Assembly (NCBI RefSeq): GCF_050948175.1 | Contig: NC_135197.1 | Location: 10,620,501-10,684,500 of the forward strand | From: Xylocopa sonorina | Lineage: Eukaryota > Arthropoda > Insecta > Hymenoptera > Apidae | Length of the DNA: 64,000 nucleotides | Direction of reading: 5' to 3' | Shown here: positions 12,801 to 25,084 of the stretch, piece by piece | How the letters are laid out: every line of letters starts with the position of its first letter | How positions within the stretch are numbered: the stretch's first letter is position 1 | Notes under the pieces: model-generated | Database searches by the model: none | Told to the model about the DNA's origin: nothing | What the model saw: the letters and a program-made list of their open reading frames with translations, nothing else | Translations under genes and position numbers: made by a program

Positions 12801-14030
12801 ACTCAATCCAACCGCGTGCGTAAGAGCTTCATTTAGCCATGGCAATGCCAAGTCGGCGGATAAGCGTTATGGTAGCGGCCTCGGTTCACCCGTGCACGAG
12901 CGTCGGATCTTCCACTCCGTCCGGGTGATCAGATTTGATGGACCGATCGTTACGGGTTATAATTAGCCGGGAAGCCGAACCAGTCCTTTCCCTGTGCACG
13001 TACACGAGCACACGCGAACAACAGGGTGCTCGACTAACGCGCGGTTCGCCTGACGCTACGACGCGGCGCTCGTCCAGCCGCGGCCACCCGTACGTGTCAA
13101 TTTATGCGAATACATCCGCGAGCGTATTTATGCACACGCGAGCACGCGTGATTACGAGTACGCGAATGTTTGCACGGGGCAAAAATTAAATACGCTAATT
13201 TACGTGCACGCGCGTCCCGACCCGCGAGTATCTCGGAATAAGGGAATATCCCCTCGTCGAGGGGAGACCGCCTCGTGCGTGGGACGTACGGACGGATTTT
13301 GTCGCTCGGTTAATTGCGTCCCCTGGGTAATGAATTTTCCCGTAATTGTTGCACGATTCTCTTTTTCTACTTGTACTGCTTTCAGTGGTCGCGGAACAAA
13401 GGTGCTCGCGTATGGTCCTCGAGGAATAGCAATAAAAGCTGGAAATATTAAACTTTGTCGATTCGTATCATTGCCAAGTGATAAATAGGACCGGATCGCG
13501 GCGAAGGTATACCTGTAAATCATTATCGTCGAAGAAAGTACACGATTTTAATCGCGCGAGGTATTCCTCTACGGTTACTATCGCGATACTCATCGGCGTG
13601 TACGATTATTTACGGTATTTACATTCAGACGCACCGGGGGAAAATGAACGGACGGCCCCGGAGGGTCCCGAGCCGGATCGTGTCCCGCGGCCCTTCGATA
13701 ATTAATATAAAAATCGATACGCGCTTAAGCGTAAATTTACGGGGATTAAAACGCACACGAACGCGACTGTCCGCGGGGTATTTCGCGTTACGCGCGAGCG
13801 CGAACCCGTGTAACGCACGCCGAGCATGCCTATCGATACTCAATAATTAATGTTAAGACGGTCCACACGTGTGTACGCGCATCCTCGCGCGCGAACGAAT
13901 TTATGCACATACGAGCGTACGTAGGACCGCCTGGCCGCTCGATACATCGTCGCGCAAAACTTCCAACGAGCGTACATGTTAACGAGATCTACGCTACTCG
14001 CTAACCTCCATTTCCTTCCACCGCGTTAAC

Positions 14031-15500
14031 ATGCCATTTACCACTTTTCTCGGTAGCTTCATTCCAGGTTCTATGCAAGTCTGTACAACTACTTGGCGAT
14101 TAGTTGGAAAAGTATACGGTGCGTGTATCGAACGCTGTAACTTTGCGTTCTTGAAAAAGCTTGACCCTCGACTTGCGAGCTCTGCAGAAATCGTCTCGAT
14201 AAAACTGTCCATCCCCCATTTAGCATCGTTTCTGAGAAACGTCCTAATAGACGTAGCGAAACTTTTGACACTTAGTGTATGCACGCACGAGGCACGATGT
14301 GTACGTGTGTCGATGCGTTGCCCCTCGGGGCCCAAGGGACCCAACAGGGCCTTCCTCGTCTCCACCCTTCCTCGAGTCCCCACTTCCCCTCCCGTTCGAG
14401 CTCGCATACACCTTCTGCTCCCCTTCCGCCGTCCTCTTTTTATCCGGTCGCCCGGTATACGTGGGGAAACATGGCCGCATGCCTCCTCACATGGGCCAAA
14501 CAATGGCGGATACACGCGGGCCCCCGGCCTGTTGTTTGCCCGCTCGTGTTTCGATGAAGTAGGGGCCCGACCACATAATACCGGGGATCTTTTTCTGGCC
14601 CCTTTTTGCTCCCTCTCTGAAGAGGGGCCCGCTGTCTTCGTCCTCCCTGTCTCTCTCGCGGAGCTTGTTTGCGGTTTCTTCGTCTTAGCCGTGTCTCTCT
14701 TTCTCTCTCTGTTTTTCGGACGCTCGAAGACTATAAAAGGGATAGACGAGGAGAAGGCGATGGCGTACTCTCGCTATACACTTCCTCTTCGACTCGTTTC
14801 TGATCTATGTTTGGTCTCCTGGAAATTTTCCATCCCTTCGCCCTGTTTAGCACCAATATCGTTACCATGCTGCTCTACGTCTGCCCTCTCCCTTCTATCC
14901 TCTCGCTCGATTTCGCAGGCTCATCATCTTCCTTCTGGCCACATTGTAGCGACCTATCTTCCTCCTCCCTCTTACGCGACACGGCTTGCTCTTTTTCGTT
15001 CCTCGCACCCTCATTCGGTCGGACTTTTTTGCGCTCCGCTCTACGCTCCCTCATCCGTGGATCAAACGCATCCTTTCTTCTCGGACGCTTCCGTTCCGTT
15101 CTCCCCCTACCTGGGAACCCTTTGTTCCGTCCCTTTTCACCGGTGGCACCCGGTGATTTCGCGAGGAACGCCGCGCAGGGGAACGCGGACGCGAGAGAAC
15201 GACTTTCGCAGAAGCTGAATGAAGAGCTCCGTGATCTGGTTATCTTTCTGCGATCTTCATCGTCCGCGGGGATCGACGTGCCCAGCATTTCGTCTCGCAC
15301 GTTCGCCTTCGTCGCGTTATTTTTTATCGCCGCCTCCGTCGCAAAGAATGGCTACTTACGCGGTCGCAAAAAATGCTCGAGCTCACACGCCTCGACAATC
15401 CTCTAAATACAATACCTCACCGAACGACCTCCGCGTACGCGAGGGCTGCTTCTTTGCCGCTTCCCTCGACAGGCTGCCTTTTAATTGAGGTCTGTATTTC
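14031..15500. other. Noncoding pyrimidine-rich block with long chance frames
   Basis: A 395-codon plus-strand open frame spans 14031-15218, and a 199-codon frame in another phase overlaps it (14807-15406). Both are rich in Ser, Leu, Pro and Arg, contain no domain I recognise, and arise because the plus strand is pyrimidine-rich and so poor in stop codons. I do not annotate them as genes. Confidence 0.55.
14731..14740 (+). promoter_or_regulatory. Possible TATA box
   Basis: CTATAAAAGG is a near-ideal TATA element, and a purine-rich stretch ending in ATGGCG follows within about 30 bp. It lies inside the long low-complexity open frame, so it may be coincidence. If real, it would drive a plus-strand, possibly noncoding, transcript. 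Confidence 0.2.
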
Positions 15501-18500
15501 ATTTTCAGGAGGACCGCAGCGGTGCATCTGTCGATACTTTTCAACGACCACTGTGCACCCTCCCAAAGTGCTTCGTAGAAAGCGTACCTGTGCAACTACA
15601 CGCGAAGCAACGAAACGAGTTTAGCGGAGCCAACATACTCAACGGCTGGATAAATATCCGAGCTGGGAAATTAACAAAGTTCGCGGGCACACGATGGTGC
15701 AAGGTGCGCGAAACGGCCAGCGAATCACGCAGGTTTCAACGATTGAAACGGCGTTTCTCGCTGGTAGTTCGCGCATGGTCACCGGTTGCCCGCGTACGGA
15801 TCAGATAATGGCGGACACGCAGCCCAGCCTGCGTCTACCAGTTCGCGTCCAGATGAAGTAGAAGCCAGGTCACCCCAACCAGGGACCCCACCTCTTTCTA
15901 CCAGCCTATCCGCCTTTTTCTACCTTTTCTTCCACCGTTGATGTCCCCTCGTCCCGCTTTGGTACGGTGGATTCGCGGGAATCCCTGCAGAACGTGGCCT
16001 CACCTTGGCTCGATTAAGTGAGACGTGGTCGCAGCCCTTAAGGAGAATACGGAGCAACGGAGGCGAGCCTTTAGAATCGCGAGCGTTAAACGAGTTCACG
16101 GATAAACCCGTGTAATCGCGACGTTTCGTGCGTTCCCTAGCCATCGCTGTTTAGAATAGGCGATCATTTCCAAGCACGAAACGACTCCGCCTTGTAATGT
16201 TGCGTCCAAGATATCCACCACTCCCGCGCTATCCCACGAAATTGTAGAGCTCGTTTCAACGTCCACGAACGAGCTGTACGTTCCGTTAAATGATACTTGA
16301 TTGAGCGGTACGAATGGTAAGAATAGAAGATGGAGCGTTTCGAGCTACCATTTACGTGATAATACGGCCAGCCGTCAGTTCGCGACTGTCATAAAAACGG
16401 ACTTTTATCGCGGTATTGTCCGAGTAATTCGCATTCGTACATCGCGCAGCTGGTTCCATCAAGATACGAGTGACGCGCCGATGATATATCCCCGATGTTC
16501 TTTATTAAAAGAGAAATTCTTCCCGGGGAGAACGAGTTGTCGCCATCTACCCCGCGAATCTCCACCGAGCCAGCTCATTATCCGCAAATTGCTAACCAGA
16601 CACGATGCTGGACGCGATATACGCGCGCGACCGTTTAATCGATCCCGATCGGAATTTCGAGCGGCTACCTCGTTACGAGCCGAAACCGGGCACGGTTCCG
16701 TACCGTAATGAGATAATGACAGGTGCAGCATTCGTAGTTGATTCGCGACGCGGATAAAATCGACGAGTAACACTTGTCTGTGTCACGCGACCGGCAGCGC
16801 GCACGCTCTATAACCGCGGTGTAATTTAGATGAGGATCTGGCAGCTCGCGACAAAACGAGCTTCATTTGCCTGGGCCATTTTTCGCTCGTCTACGACTAC
16901 ACACGCCCGTATCCGGCCGTATTTTCGTACGCGCAATTACGCTCGGTTGTCGCGACGCGTTGTCCCCGTCCCAGCGCCTGGAAATACTTAACGATCGGCT
17001 CCTCTATCGCGCTCCACTCGTTAAAATTGTTTTTCCTAGCTGCTGGCCATTATTGTTGTTGCGGCGATCGATCGAATCGGTGGGACCTCGATCGTCCCTC
17101 TGGTTGCTGCAATTTCGCGTCGAACGCTTGACTTTAATAACGACGCGTGGGTGATGGAAAATTGAGTCGCGAGGAGGAGCAGGCACTCCGCTCCGGTCAG
17201 AGTCCATCTCTTTAGTTACAGTTTAGAAAAACACCAGTCGCCGTGTATATTTGCATAGTCCAACGAGGACGAGCGAATCAACGGATTCAAATTTATCCTC
17301 GTTCGGGAGTGTTAAATATTAGCATATCGTGGAAGTTACGATGTCACGGTTATTAGACGCAAGAAAATAATTCAGCTCTCGTGTCTAATATTGTGAATCT
17401 TTGGTGAAATTGATGATGGCGAGCAGAAATCGATTCCAGCCAGTCTGAGTAACGTCCACTGTCAAATCTCCGGCACTACGGGCTCGAGTTAAATCGGAAA
17501 CACTCCCGGTGCCCCGTGGCGCATAAATATTTTCCCCGTTTATCATAGCCGCGCGATAAAAGAGTGTCCTTTACGATTCGGCTCCGCGCTAGGCGCGAGC
17601 TAGACGAGATATTTTATCAAAAACCGACCGAAACCCCCGGTTGAAGATCGTAAATCCACGTGGCACGTAGCGGAGGCACCGGCGGATATTGTCTCGTTTC
17701 TCTGAAACGTTCAAGCCGAACGGAAAGATACGTCGCCGGTATTTATAGATCCTGGTCGCACCTGATCGTTCCTTTTTACCTCCACTTCTCCCCCGTCCTA
17801 CCCGATATTAAGCGTAAATCCGTGACACCTATAGTTTTTAATATACACACGAGCGGTCGCGCCGCGCGGCCATTTTATTGGGCGCCTCAAGAAGGGGAAG
17901 ACGAATTTTTTTTTCCCAGCCCCGCGGGGCCAGGATGCCCGTACGGCCCCCTCGTGCGAGCCCTCATCAAGCTTTAGTTCCTACTTAACTCCGGTTATAT
18001 ATGTAAACGCGACCGAATCGTTAACCATTCCCGGCTGCGTTCTCTACGACCCACGAACCAAACGGAGAGAAGAAACTCAAGTCCGTGGAATGTGGCCGGA
18101 TCGTCGTTAATAGTCTGTGAAGATCATAACTCTCGCTGGACTCGGTTATCTTATTCATCCAACCACTGGCTGGCCCTCTGTGTTCCCTTGGACGGTGTCG
18201 GAGGAATTAGCCAGCGGATCTCTATTGACGACCAGCCAAGCAGCGCCCTTTCAGGTAGTCGGTTCGACGTGGCCTATCGTTGGGGTTAAAGGCGACTTCG
18301 ACTGGGTCGAGGAAACGTCGAGAAGAAGCGAGTCGAGCTCGAGGAAAACTAACTTTCGCTGTTAGCGTGATCTACGTTATTGCCTTTCTATTCGAAACGT
18401 CGAGGGAAATTATCGAAGATCGACTACCGGGCAATTTCTCCGTCTCATCAACCAGCAAACATTGCAAATCTGGACGTCTTCATCGAAATGGCCGCTCGTA

Positions 18501-21500
18501 ACCGCTCGCCTCACGAACGAGAACAAAAAACGTCCAACGCTCGACGAGTAGTTGGAGCTATCGGTCAATTTAAAATTCCACGAGGGTTGCAGCGGCCACG
18601 GAAAGGTCCTCCGCGGGTCAACGACAACAAGAGGAGAGAACGACGCGCAGGGTAGCGAGACGGTGGCAAGGGCGGGGAGCAGAGGGTAGAAAAAAAAGAG
18701 GAGCACACGTTGCGCCAGGGAATTGGACCAATCAGGAGCACCGGTTCCAGCCATGGCACACTATTAATCCCGAGGGATTTGCCATGGGGGTTTTTGCGTT
18801 CGTGATCCGAACTCGGGGTGGCGTTGTGGTTGCCGCTGCGGTTTGATTTATCTCGGCCCGCTTCTCACGCAACCGCGATAACTCACAGACCCTTAATTTC
18901 TATTTTTCACCCCACCCATCCTCCCTTCTTACTGGCTGCCCTCCTGCGAAAGGGACACGCTCTCTCGCCTACGTAAACGCGTTTCGATTCGATCCGATCG
19001 CGGGTCGAGCTAACTTTTTTCCACATTTCCGCGTCCCGTCCGATCGACAGATTAATTGCACCTGCGGGAACCATCCGCTCGATCGTCTCTTTCTATCGAG
19101 CGGGTACAAATAATGACACGAATCGATGGTCGCTGGTTCTGATGAACCACTCGAATCAGCTGGACGTAGTTTTTTTTAAAACGTTTTGTTCCATTGGATT
19201 TTAGTGGAAGGGTTAGTAATTTACGTTCACTGGATTGGACTACTTTCTTTCGAGACGGTACACTGGCTGGAAAGGAAACCCACCGCGGATTAAGTTGGGT
19301 CGTAAGCGGATTCTACACGCCGATATCCTACTGCTGGTGATTTAGACGGCGTATTAAGAGCGGCTATTGAACGCTCGATTCCCGCGCGATACATTATACC
19401 GATCCCCGGCACACGGTGGATCTGTTACGGGCGCAACGAACGCGATCGTTTGTCAGAGCGACATGGTAATATGATTGATCGAACATCGGTCTATTAGAAA
19501 CCGTAAGAGAGATCTTGTCCGTCCGAATTGGGAACCGTTAATGAAGCGGATCGGGTCGTTTCTCTTGCGAGGAAAAGCCACGTTTAATAACCAACTCTGA
19601 CTTGAAAGAATGAAGTACGCGCGAAGATCCGATCGCCATGAACGGAATATAGTTCGATGCAAACGACCAACTCCAGATTCGGAATATTTTCTATCGCCCA
19701 GCGCGATCATTTACACGAAACGTTCGAACGAAACGAGTCGAACGACGGCTGGGAGCGAAGAATCGTTTTCAGCGCGAATCGGAAGCCACTCCTGGCCGTT
19801 CATCTTCCCTGGAAAATGAGAAAGTAATGGGGAAGACGAGGGGGTGGTTCCTTCGCAAAGACGCCTGGAAAAGGGGTTCGCGCGGCTGCTGGAAAAAAGC
19901 GTCGAAGAGTCTCGCAAATGACGATGCGATGACGATGCCCAATGCTGTCGGCTCGTAACGGAAATGAATAACGATCGGGACCACGGCCGTTCGGCTTGTC
20001 TGCCAGCGGGGCATTATCGATTATGATAGCCGCTCGTCACGATCGATCAGGGAATCTGGAACTCGCGCGGATCATTCGTCTTGCCGCTCGTTCGCCCGCC
20101 TGTCGATGCTTCGTCCGCGGCGATACTTGTTCAATTACACTCCGAACGGTTTCGCCTGCGAATATTTCGCGAGACAAGTTGTTACGCCGTTAGTGTTATT
20201 GGCTACGGTGCTGGTTAAGTTCTCGTCGAAGGAGGTGTACGAGAAATATTGTTATGGTTATGTCTTTATTATACAGCGGAAGATTACACGCCTGGTTGCT
20301 GGCGGAGGTTTAGAACTTTGGTACAGATCGAATCTTAAGGCAGGTCCGAGTTCCGCTCGGGTTTATGGACAAGCGTAGAGAAAGTTCTGCCGTCGCTGGT
20401 ATCTACACGGATCCCGATTAGACGGGAAACAAAAAAAAAAAAAAAAATAGATTCGTCTCGCGTTTAACTTTCCTCCCACAGCCACTTGCTGGAAGTTTCA
20501 CCAGTCAACAGTCAACGTCGACAGCTCTTTCAGGTAATAATCGATCGATTTCGATTGAAACAATTGCCCGCATAATGGTTCGCCTCGCTCTTTTTAAGGT
20601 CCACCGTGGACTCGATCCGTGCGCCACAGTTCTCGATTAATCCCTGGGCAATTCGAGGCCCGGCAATTACGCGGCTCCTCCCGGGAGACCTTCGTCCAGC
20701 CTCGATTCCTCCCGATTCGCCTTTTTCAGCGTCGCGCGCAGGGCCGTTTCACCGCGGCTGTGATCCAATAACCCGAAACGAGCACGCCTCGATTTCCCTC
20801 GGTTCATCAACGGATTCCGCTCGCGGTGTCGTATTAACACGTCCGGCTGTAAAATTCTAATTACAGCCGGTTGATGAATGGTGGCGATTCTCGATGCCGC
20901 GCGGAAGATTCCTGTCATCGTTCAGAAAGCGTCAGCGGCGACGCCGCCGCGGCGACGTACGCGAAGGCTGCAATTTCGAGGGTGCCGCGCGGCACGGACA
21001 GTTTCTTCACCGGCTCCGAAACCGAAAGAACTTGTCAGGCAATTCGATCCTACGTAATTACGTCTTCAGCGTCCCGTTGGCCTCGGCTTCGCCTCCGTAT
21101 CGAACGATTCTATTACGACGTGGTCTACCTTCGAGGCGGCCGTGCCGCCTCGAATTCAGCCTCGGACGGGAGCACCGTGCATTGGCGGCCCGGTCTTTTC
21201 TTGCCGGCCAATGAAACTCGCGACCACGGAGTTTCTCTTCCTTCTCGTTCCCACCTGGACAAGATGGTCGTGTCTCTCGAGCACCGTGTTATTTAAAAAG
21301 AATCGTTTTTACCTCGGTACCCGTGCTCGCCGACCGAATCAATTTTTATCGCTCGCGAAAACACATTTTGCGCTCCTCGCGTATGCACGCTCGACACTTT
21401 CACGCCATTCTGGGGCGTAACGCGACGTTACTCCGATGATTTTTCTGAGAATTAAAGCTTGTGGACAGAAGAAATTTATTTCAGAGGCGTAACCGTGCGC

Positions 21501-24500
21501 CGTTTGCGTCAGCCACGTTGACTGTGTCAATCAATCGATAGGTCGGACGTAGCGCGTGTAAAAATGTGCCAGCTAATTAGCAACTATTCCGAACGGAATG
21601 GAGCAGCTGTTTGGTGATCGATGAGACGACTGAAAAGAAATGATTAATGAAAACGAATTCGAGCAGTCGAAGTTGAAGCGGCTCGATTAATGACCGAGCT
21701 GAGTCGATTAAGAAGGCCTCGGACAATAGGCGGAACGTAATGTCAATGTTGTTCAAGCGGGATGAACTCTGAATTACTCGCGGAGAATCAGCATTCGCTC
21801 GTGCAGCTCGTGTTTGCACAATCGCGCGATATCGTGGGCTTCGCGATGCGTTACCCACGCCTCGATTTTCAATGTTTCGTTCGGCAGAAGGGAGATGAAA
21901 AAGTTGACAGCCTCTAGCTGGCTCGTATGATCATAATTTCTGGAACATTTTTCGCGCGAGAACGCCGCACTATCAATCTTGCCACGTCTGGGAAGGAGAG
22001 CCCGCCAAGGATGAGGAACACTTGGGTCCACACGGCGTTGGTCCCGTCGACGTTACACACGGCACCCGTCTTTGTCCGTGGCTAACGATTTTACCTTTCT
22101 GTCCGCGATCATCGTTTGTCCGTGGGCTTGTCAACTCCGTGAGTCATGGGCTCGCGAGCCGCTTGGATTGCTCCGCCAGTTCCACAGGTGATTATTATCT
22201 AATTAGATCCCGAGGGACGCCTGGCGTCTTCGACTCTTTTCAAACTCTGACAGACACCAGTCGTGGAAAATAATCTAAATAATCGTTTCGAAACCTCGCG
22301 CAGCTGTACCAAGAACGTTCGTTCGTCCGACTCGATTGGCGTTTCTGCGCAATTAAAAATCCTTCCCACGGCTACGTCCAATCGATTACCACGCGAACAG
22401 GTATCTCATCAACAGAAAGTTTAGAAAAAATTTCTCTCTCTGTGCAACGATCGAGTAGCGAGTCATCGATCAAGGTGTTGCATCCTGATCCTCGCAGATC
22501 AACGCAGAATTAAATAAAAAGAAATAGAAGAATATACAAAGATGACGGAAAAAATGAAACGATCCCATGGAATCGTGAAGGAGGACTCTATAAAGGCTAG
22601 ACCTTTCGGTAGGTGGAGCCTGGCCAGCCAGGGTGTGGCTCCTGAGGAAACCAGGGGTAGTTAGTGCACGCAGGAAGCCCACCGGTAGAGGGGCTGAAAA
22701 TGATTTAGGTTCTTTACAGAAGGGTGGTGGGGAGGGCAGTGGCCGAAGCACGATAGGGGGTTGGTTTCAATATGAGCCAGCTGGCGCCTCGCACGGGGAT
22801 CATCGTTGATACCTATGTTCCATTTCGATGGAAGCCGGCTTTACGCCCCACGTTTTGTGTACGCACGTTGCGGAGAGAAAAAAGAACGAGGCAACGGTCC
22901 ACGCGGATGATACCAGATTTCTCGCGCCCTGCGAAACGACGCCTGGAAACCTATAACCGCTGCCGTTACGTCCGGGGGTTGACTTTATTGCGAAGGATAC
23001 GTCGAAGATGTTTCACCGTTAAATCAAGCGAAATTGGAACGGACAGATTTTCCAGAAGTCACGCGTTATCGCGAGAAGTTTCCAACGCGCACGCGACACT
23101 GGAACCGCGTTTTATTGTACGCGGGTAACCAAACGCTGGAGAGGAGCAAGAAAGGTGTCCCAAACGATCTCTTCGTGGAGAAACGTCGAGATGAATGGGT
23201 AGACGCGCGTGTCCTGCCAGCAGGACGCGGACTTCGCCGAGGGAGATGGAATCGAGGGAATCCAAGGCCCTCTCGGGGCGACAATGAAAGGAACGGGACA
23301 ACCGAAAACACGGCTACCGCCCACTCGATCGTTTGTACAGCGGCATTGTCGTTGCCGTTGCCGTAGCTCGCTGTCGACGTTGCAGTAACGCACAATGACC
23401 GCCACCGGGCGTCGACAAAAGGGGAAGATTTGTCCTAGAGGCCATCCTACGGCCGTCACAATGGGAGGACGCGTCCTAAAAGTCCACGTGTGTCGTTCGC
23501 CGTCGAACTCACGTGGCGCTTCTTGCTCGAGAGGATCCTCCGGTTTCTTCTGGCCTCGTTCCACGTCTCGTGTTTCGACATTTGTTAGCTGGATTCCTCG
23601 CTTTCATTGTTTTTATTAGGTCGTTTATACGTCGCTCCGTTTTATTACCATTTACCAATGCAGTCTCCGACGATAAAATTCCTTTGTTGGAGAAATACCA
23701 TTGTCCGTGGGACTCAGGTGGTTCTTTACGAATTATTAAAGAGCCCGATCGCTGTCAAAGTTACCGTCGAACGGAATATATCAAGGGAAAAATTCATGGT
23801 CTCGGTCTCATAGCCTCGATTCGAAATTTATTCGATCTCTTAGCGCCAGACCGCCTATTCACGAGTCGAATAACGCTCTTATCGGCCCCGGCGCAGAACT
23901 CCGGCTCCCTCGTTAGGCGTTCCTTCTACCTGGCCTATCATCCAGGCCTCGTGGCTTTCGTAACAACACGCAAGCCAGCCTGGTGTCTCAAAAACTCGCC
24001 GACACAATGAGACGAGCAGCGCGAACCAACATCCAACAGGCACCTTTCCAGCACCTGGCAGAGCCCCGAAGCGTTCGCCATAGAAATCGGAAATACAAAT
24101 TGTCCGGGTGAACGTCGCGTGGTAGCCAGGAAAAGCCACAAATCACCCTGTCCCCCGCCCCCTCCCCGTACACTCTCTACCCTCCCTTTACTTCCACGAT
24201 CCACCGCCGCCAGCACGATCCGATCTAAAATGACGCTAACGAGGCTGCCTCTCGGTTCGAGCTGACGGCCCCGGTTCGAACGTTCTCCAACCGGGTCTTT
24301 GCATAGCTGCAACACGCGTCCCTTCGCTTATTGAATCGCCAAGCGGATAGGCTTCCTCTCGCGCCTGCCGCACGGTGAGAATAGGAACGCTGGGAATTGA
24401 CGGACGAAAATTGATCGCGTTCCCCGGATCTTGAAGACTTAATTAGGCCGTTGATCCTCGAGCTCGGTGATTATTTATTCTTCATCAAAAATTCTGCTTT

Positions 24501-25060
24501 CCCCCCGTCCTAACGAACGGTGGATTCTTCCCCTTCGCTCGACGAGATGGAAACGAAACGACGAAGGCGAAGAAGTCCCACGTGTGCAACGTGCGACTCG
24601 CGAGCGTGCAGAGATCCTCGAAGAGAGATTGTCGAGCGTACGCTGGCCCGTAAAAATCGACGGTCTCCCGGAATCCCGCGTTGCGCGGCTGTTTCCCTGT
24701 TGGGAGTAAGTCTCGATACAATTTTCGCGTCTCCCGCGTCGCGATGAAAATCTCGAAGTACACGTAACCTACCCAGGACACAGTTGAATCCCATTCGAAA
24801 GCGATATTAAACCCTCGCCTCTCTTTATTTCCCGGACGAACCTCGTCGACAAAAAACCGCTTTCGAACAGTAGTTTCTCCGGTCGTTGGAAATGGAACAC
24901 GATCGCCCGGGTGTCCCCTTACAGCGGCCGCCTTTCCCGATATCAACGTGCCAACGGGAGAGTCGCAGCAAAAAGAAAGAAAAGCGGGAAAAAAAGTGAG
25001 GAAAAAAGGTGAAAAAATGGTGGCACGGTATCGAGGTCCGGGTCCAGGGCCTCGCGGTTT
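15501..25060. other. Noncoding GC-rich stretch
   Basis: No frame here reads as a recognisable protein. I noted a 17-base A run (20431-20447) and a hairpin-like GGAGCC/GGCTCC pair near 22.62 kb, beside a TATA-like CTATAAAG near 22.59 kb. Otherwise I see nothing specific. Confidence 0.5.
20431..20447 (+). repeat. Poly(A) tract
   Basis: Seventeen consecutive A residues. A poly(A) end of a retroposed element was considered, but no target-site duplication or element body is evident nearby. Confidence 0.85.
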
Positions 25061-25084
25061 CTCTCTCTCTCTCTCTCTCTCTCT
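25061..25084 (+). repeat. (CT)n microsatellite
   Basis: Twelve CT dinucleotides. On the other strand this is a GA repeat, a GAGA-factor-type sequence in insects. Overlapping minus-strand frames translate it as an Arg-Glu repeat, which I treat as noncoding. Confidence 0.9.

Larger units (their letters stand above)
9007..14030. other. Noncoding GC-rich stretch with palindromes
   Basis: No supportable gene. It holds the perfect dyad at 9760-9787, a second dyad at 9791-9824, and two CpG-rich alternating purine-pyrimidine patches near 13.08-13.2 and 13.86-13.93 kb. Each patch carries an ATTTATGCACA-type motif (around 13125 and 13900). Confidence 0.5.

Noticed and set aside
14031..15218. 395-codon open frame, the longest uninterrupted plus-strand frame left of 38 kb
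   Set aside because: Low-complexity Ser/Leu/Pro-rich translation of a pyrimidine-rich strand, overlapped by another long frame in a different phase, with no recognisable motif.
20431..20447. Poly(A) tail of a retroposon
   Set aside because: No target-site duplication or element body recognised next to the A run.
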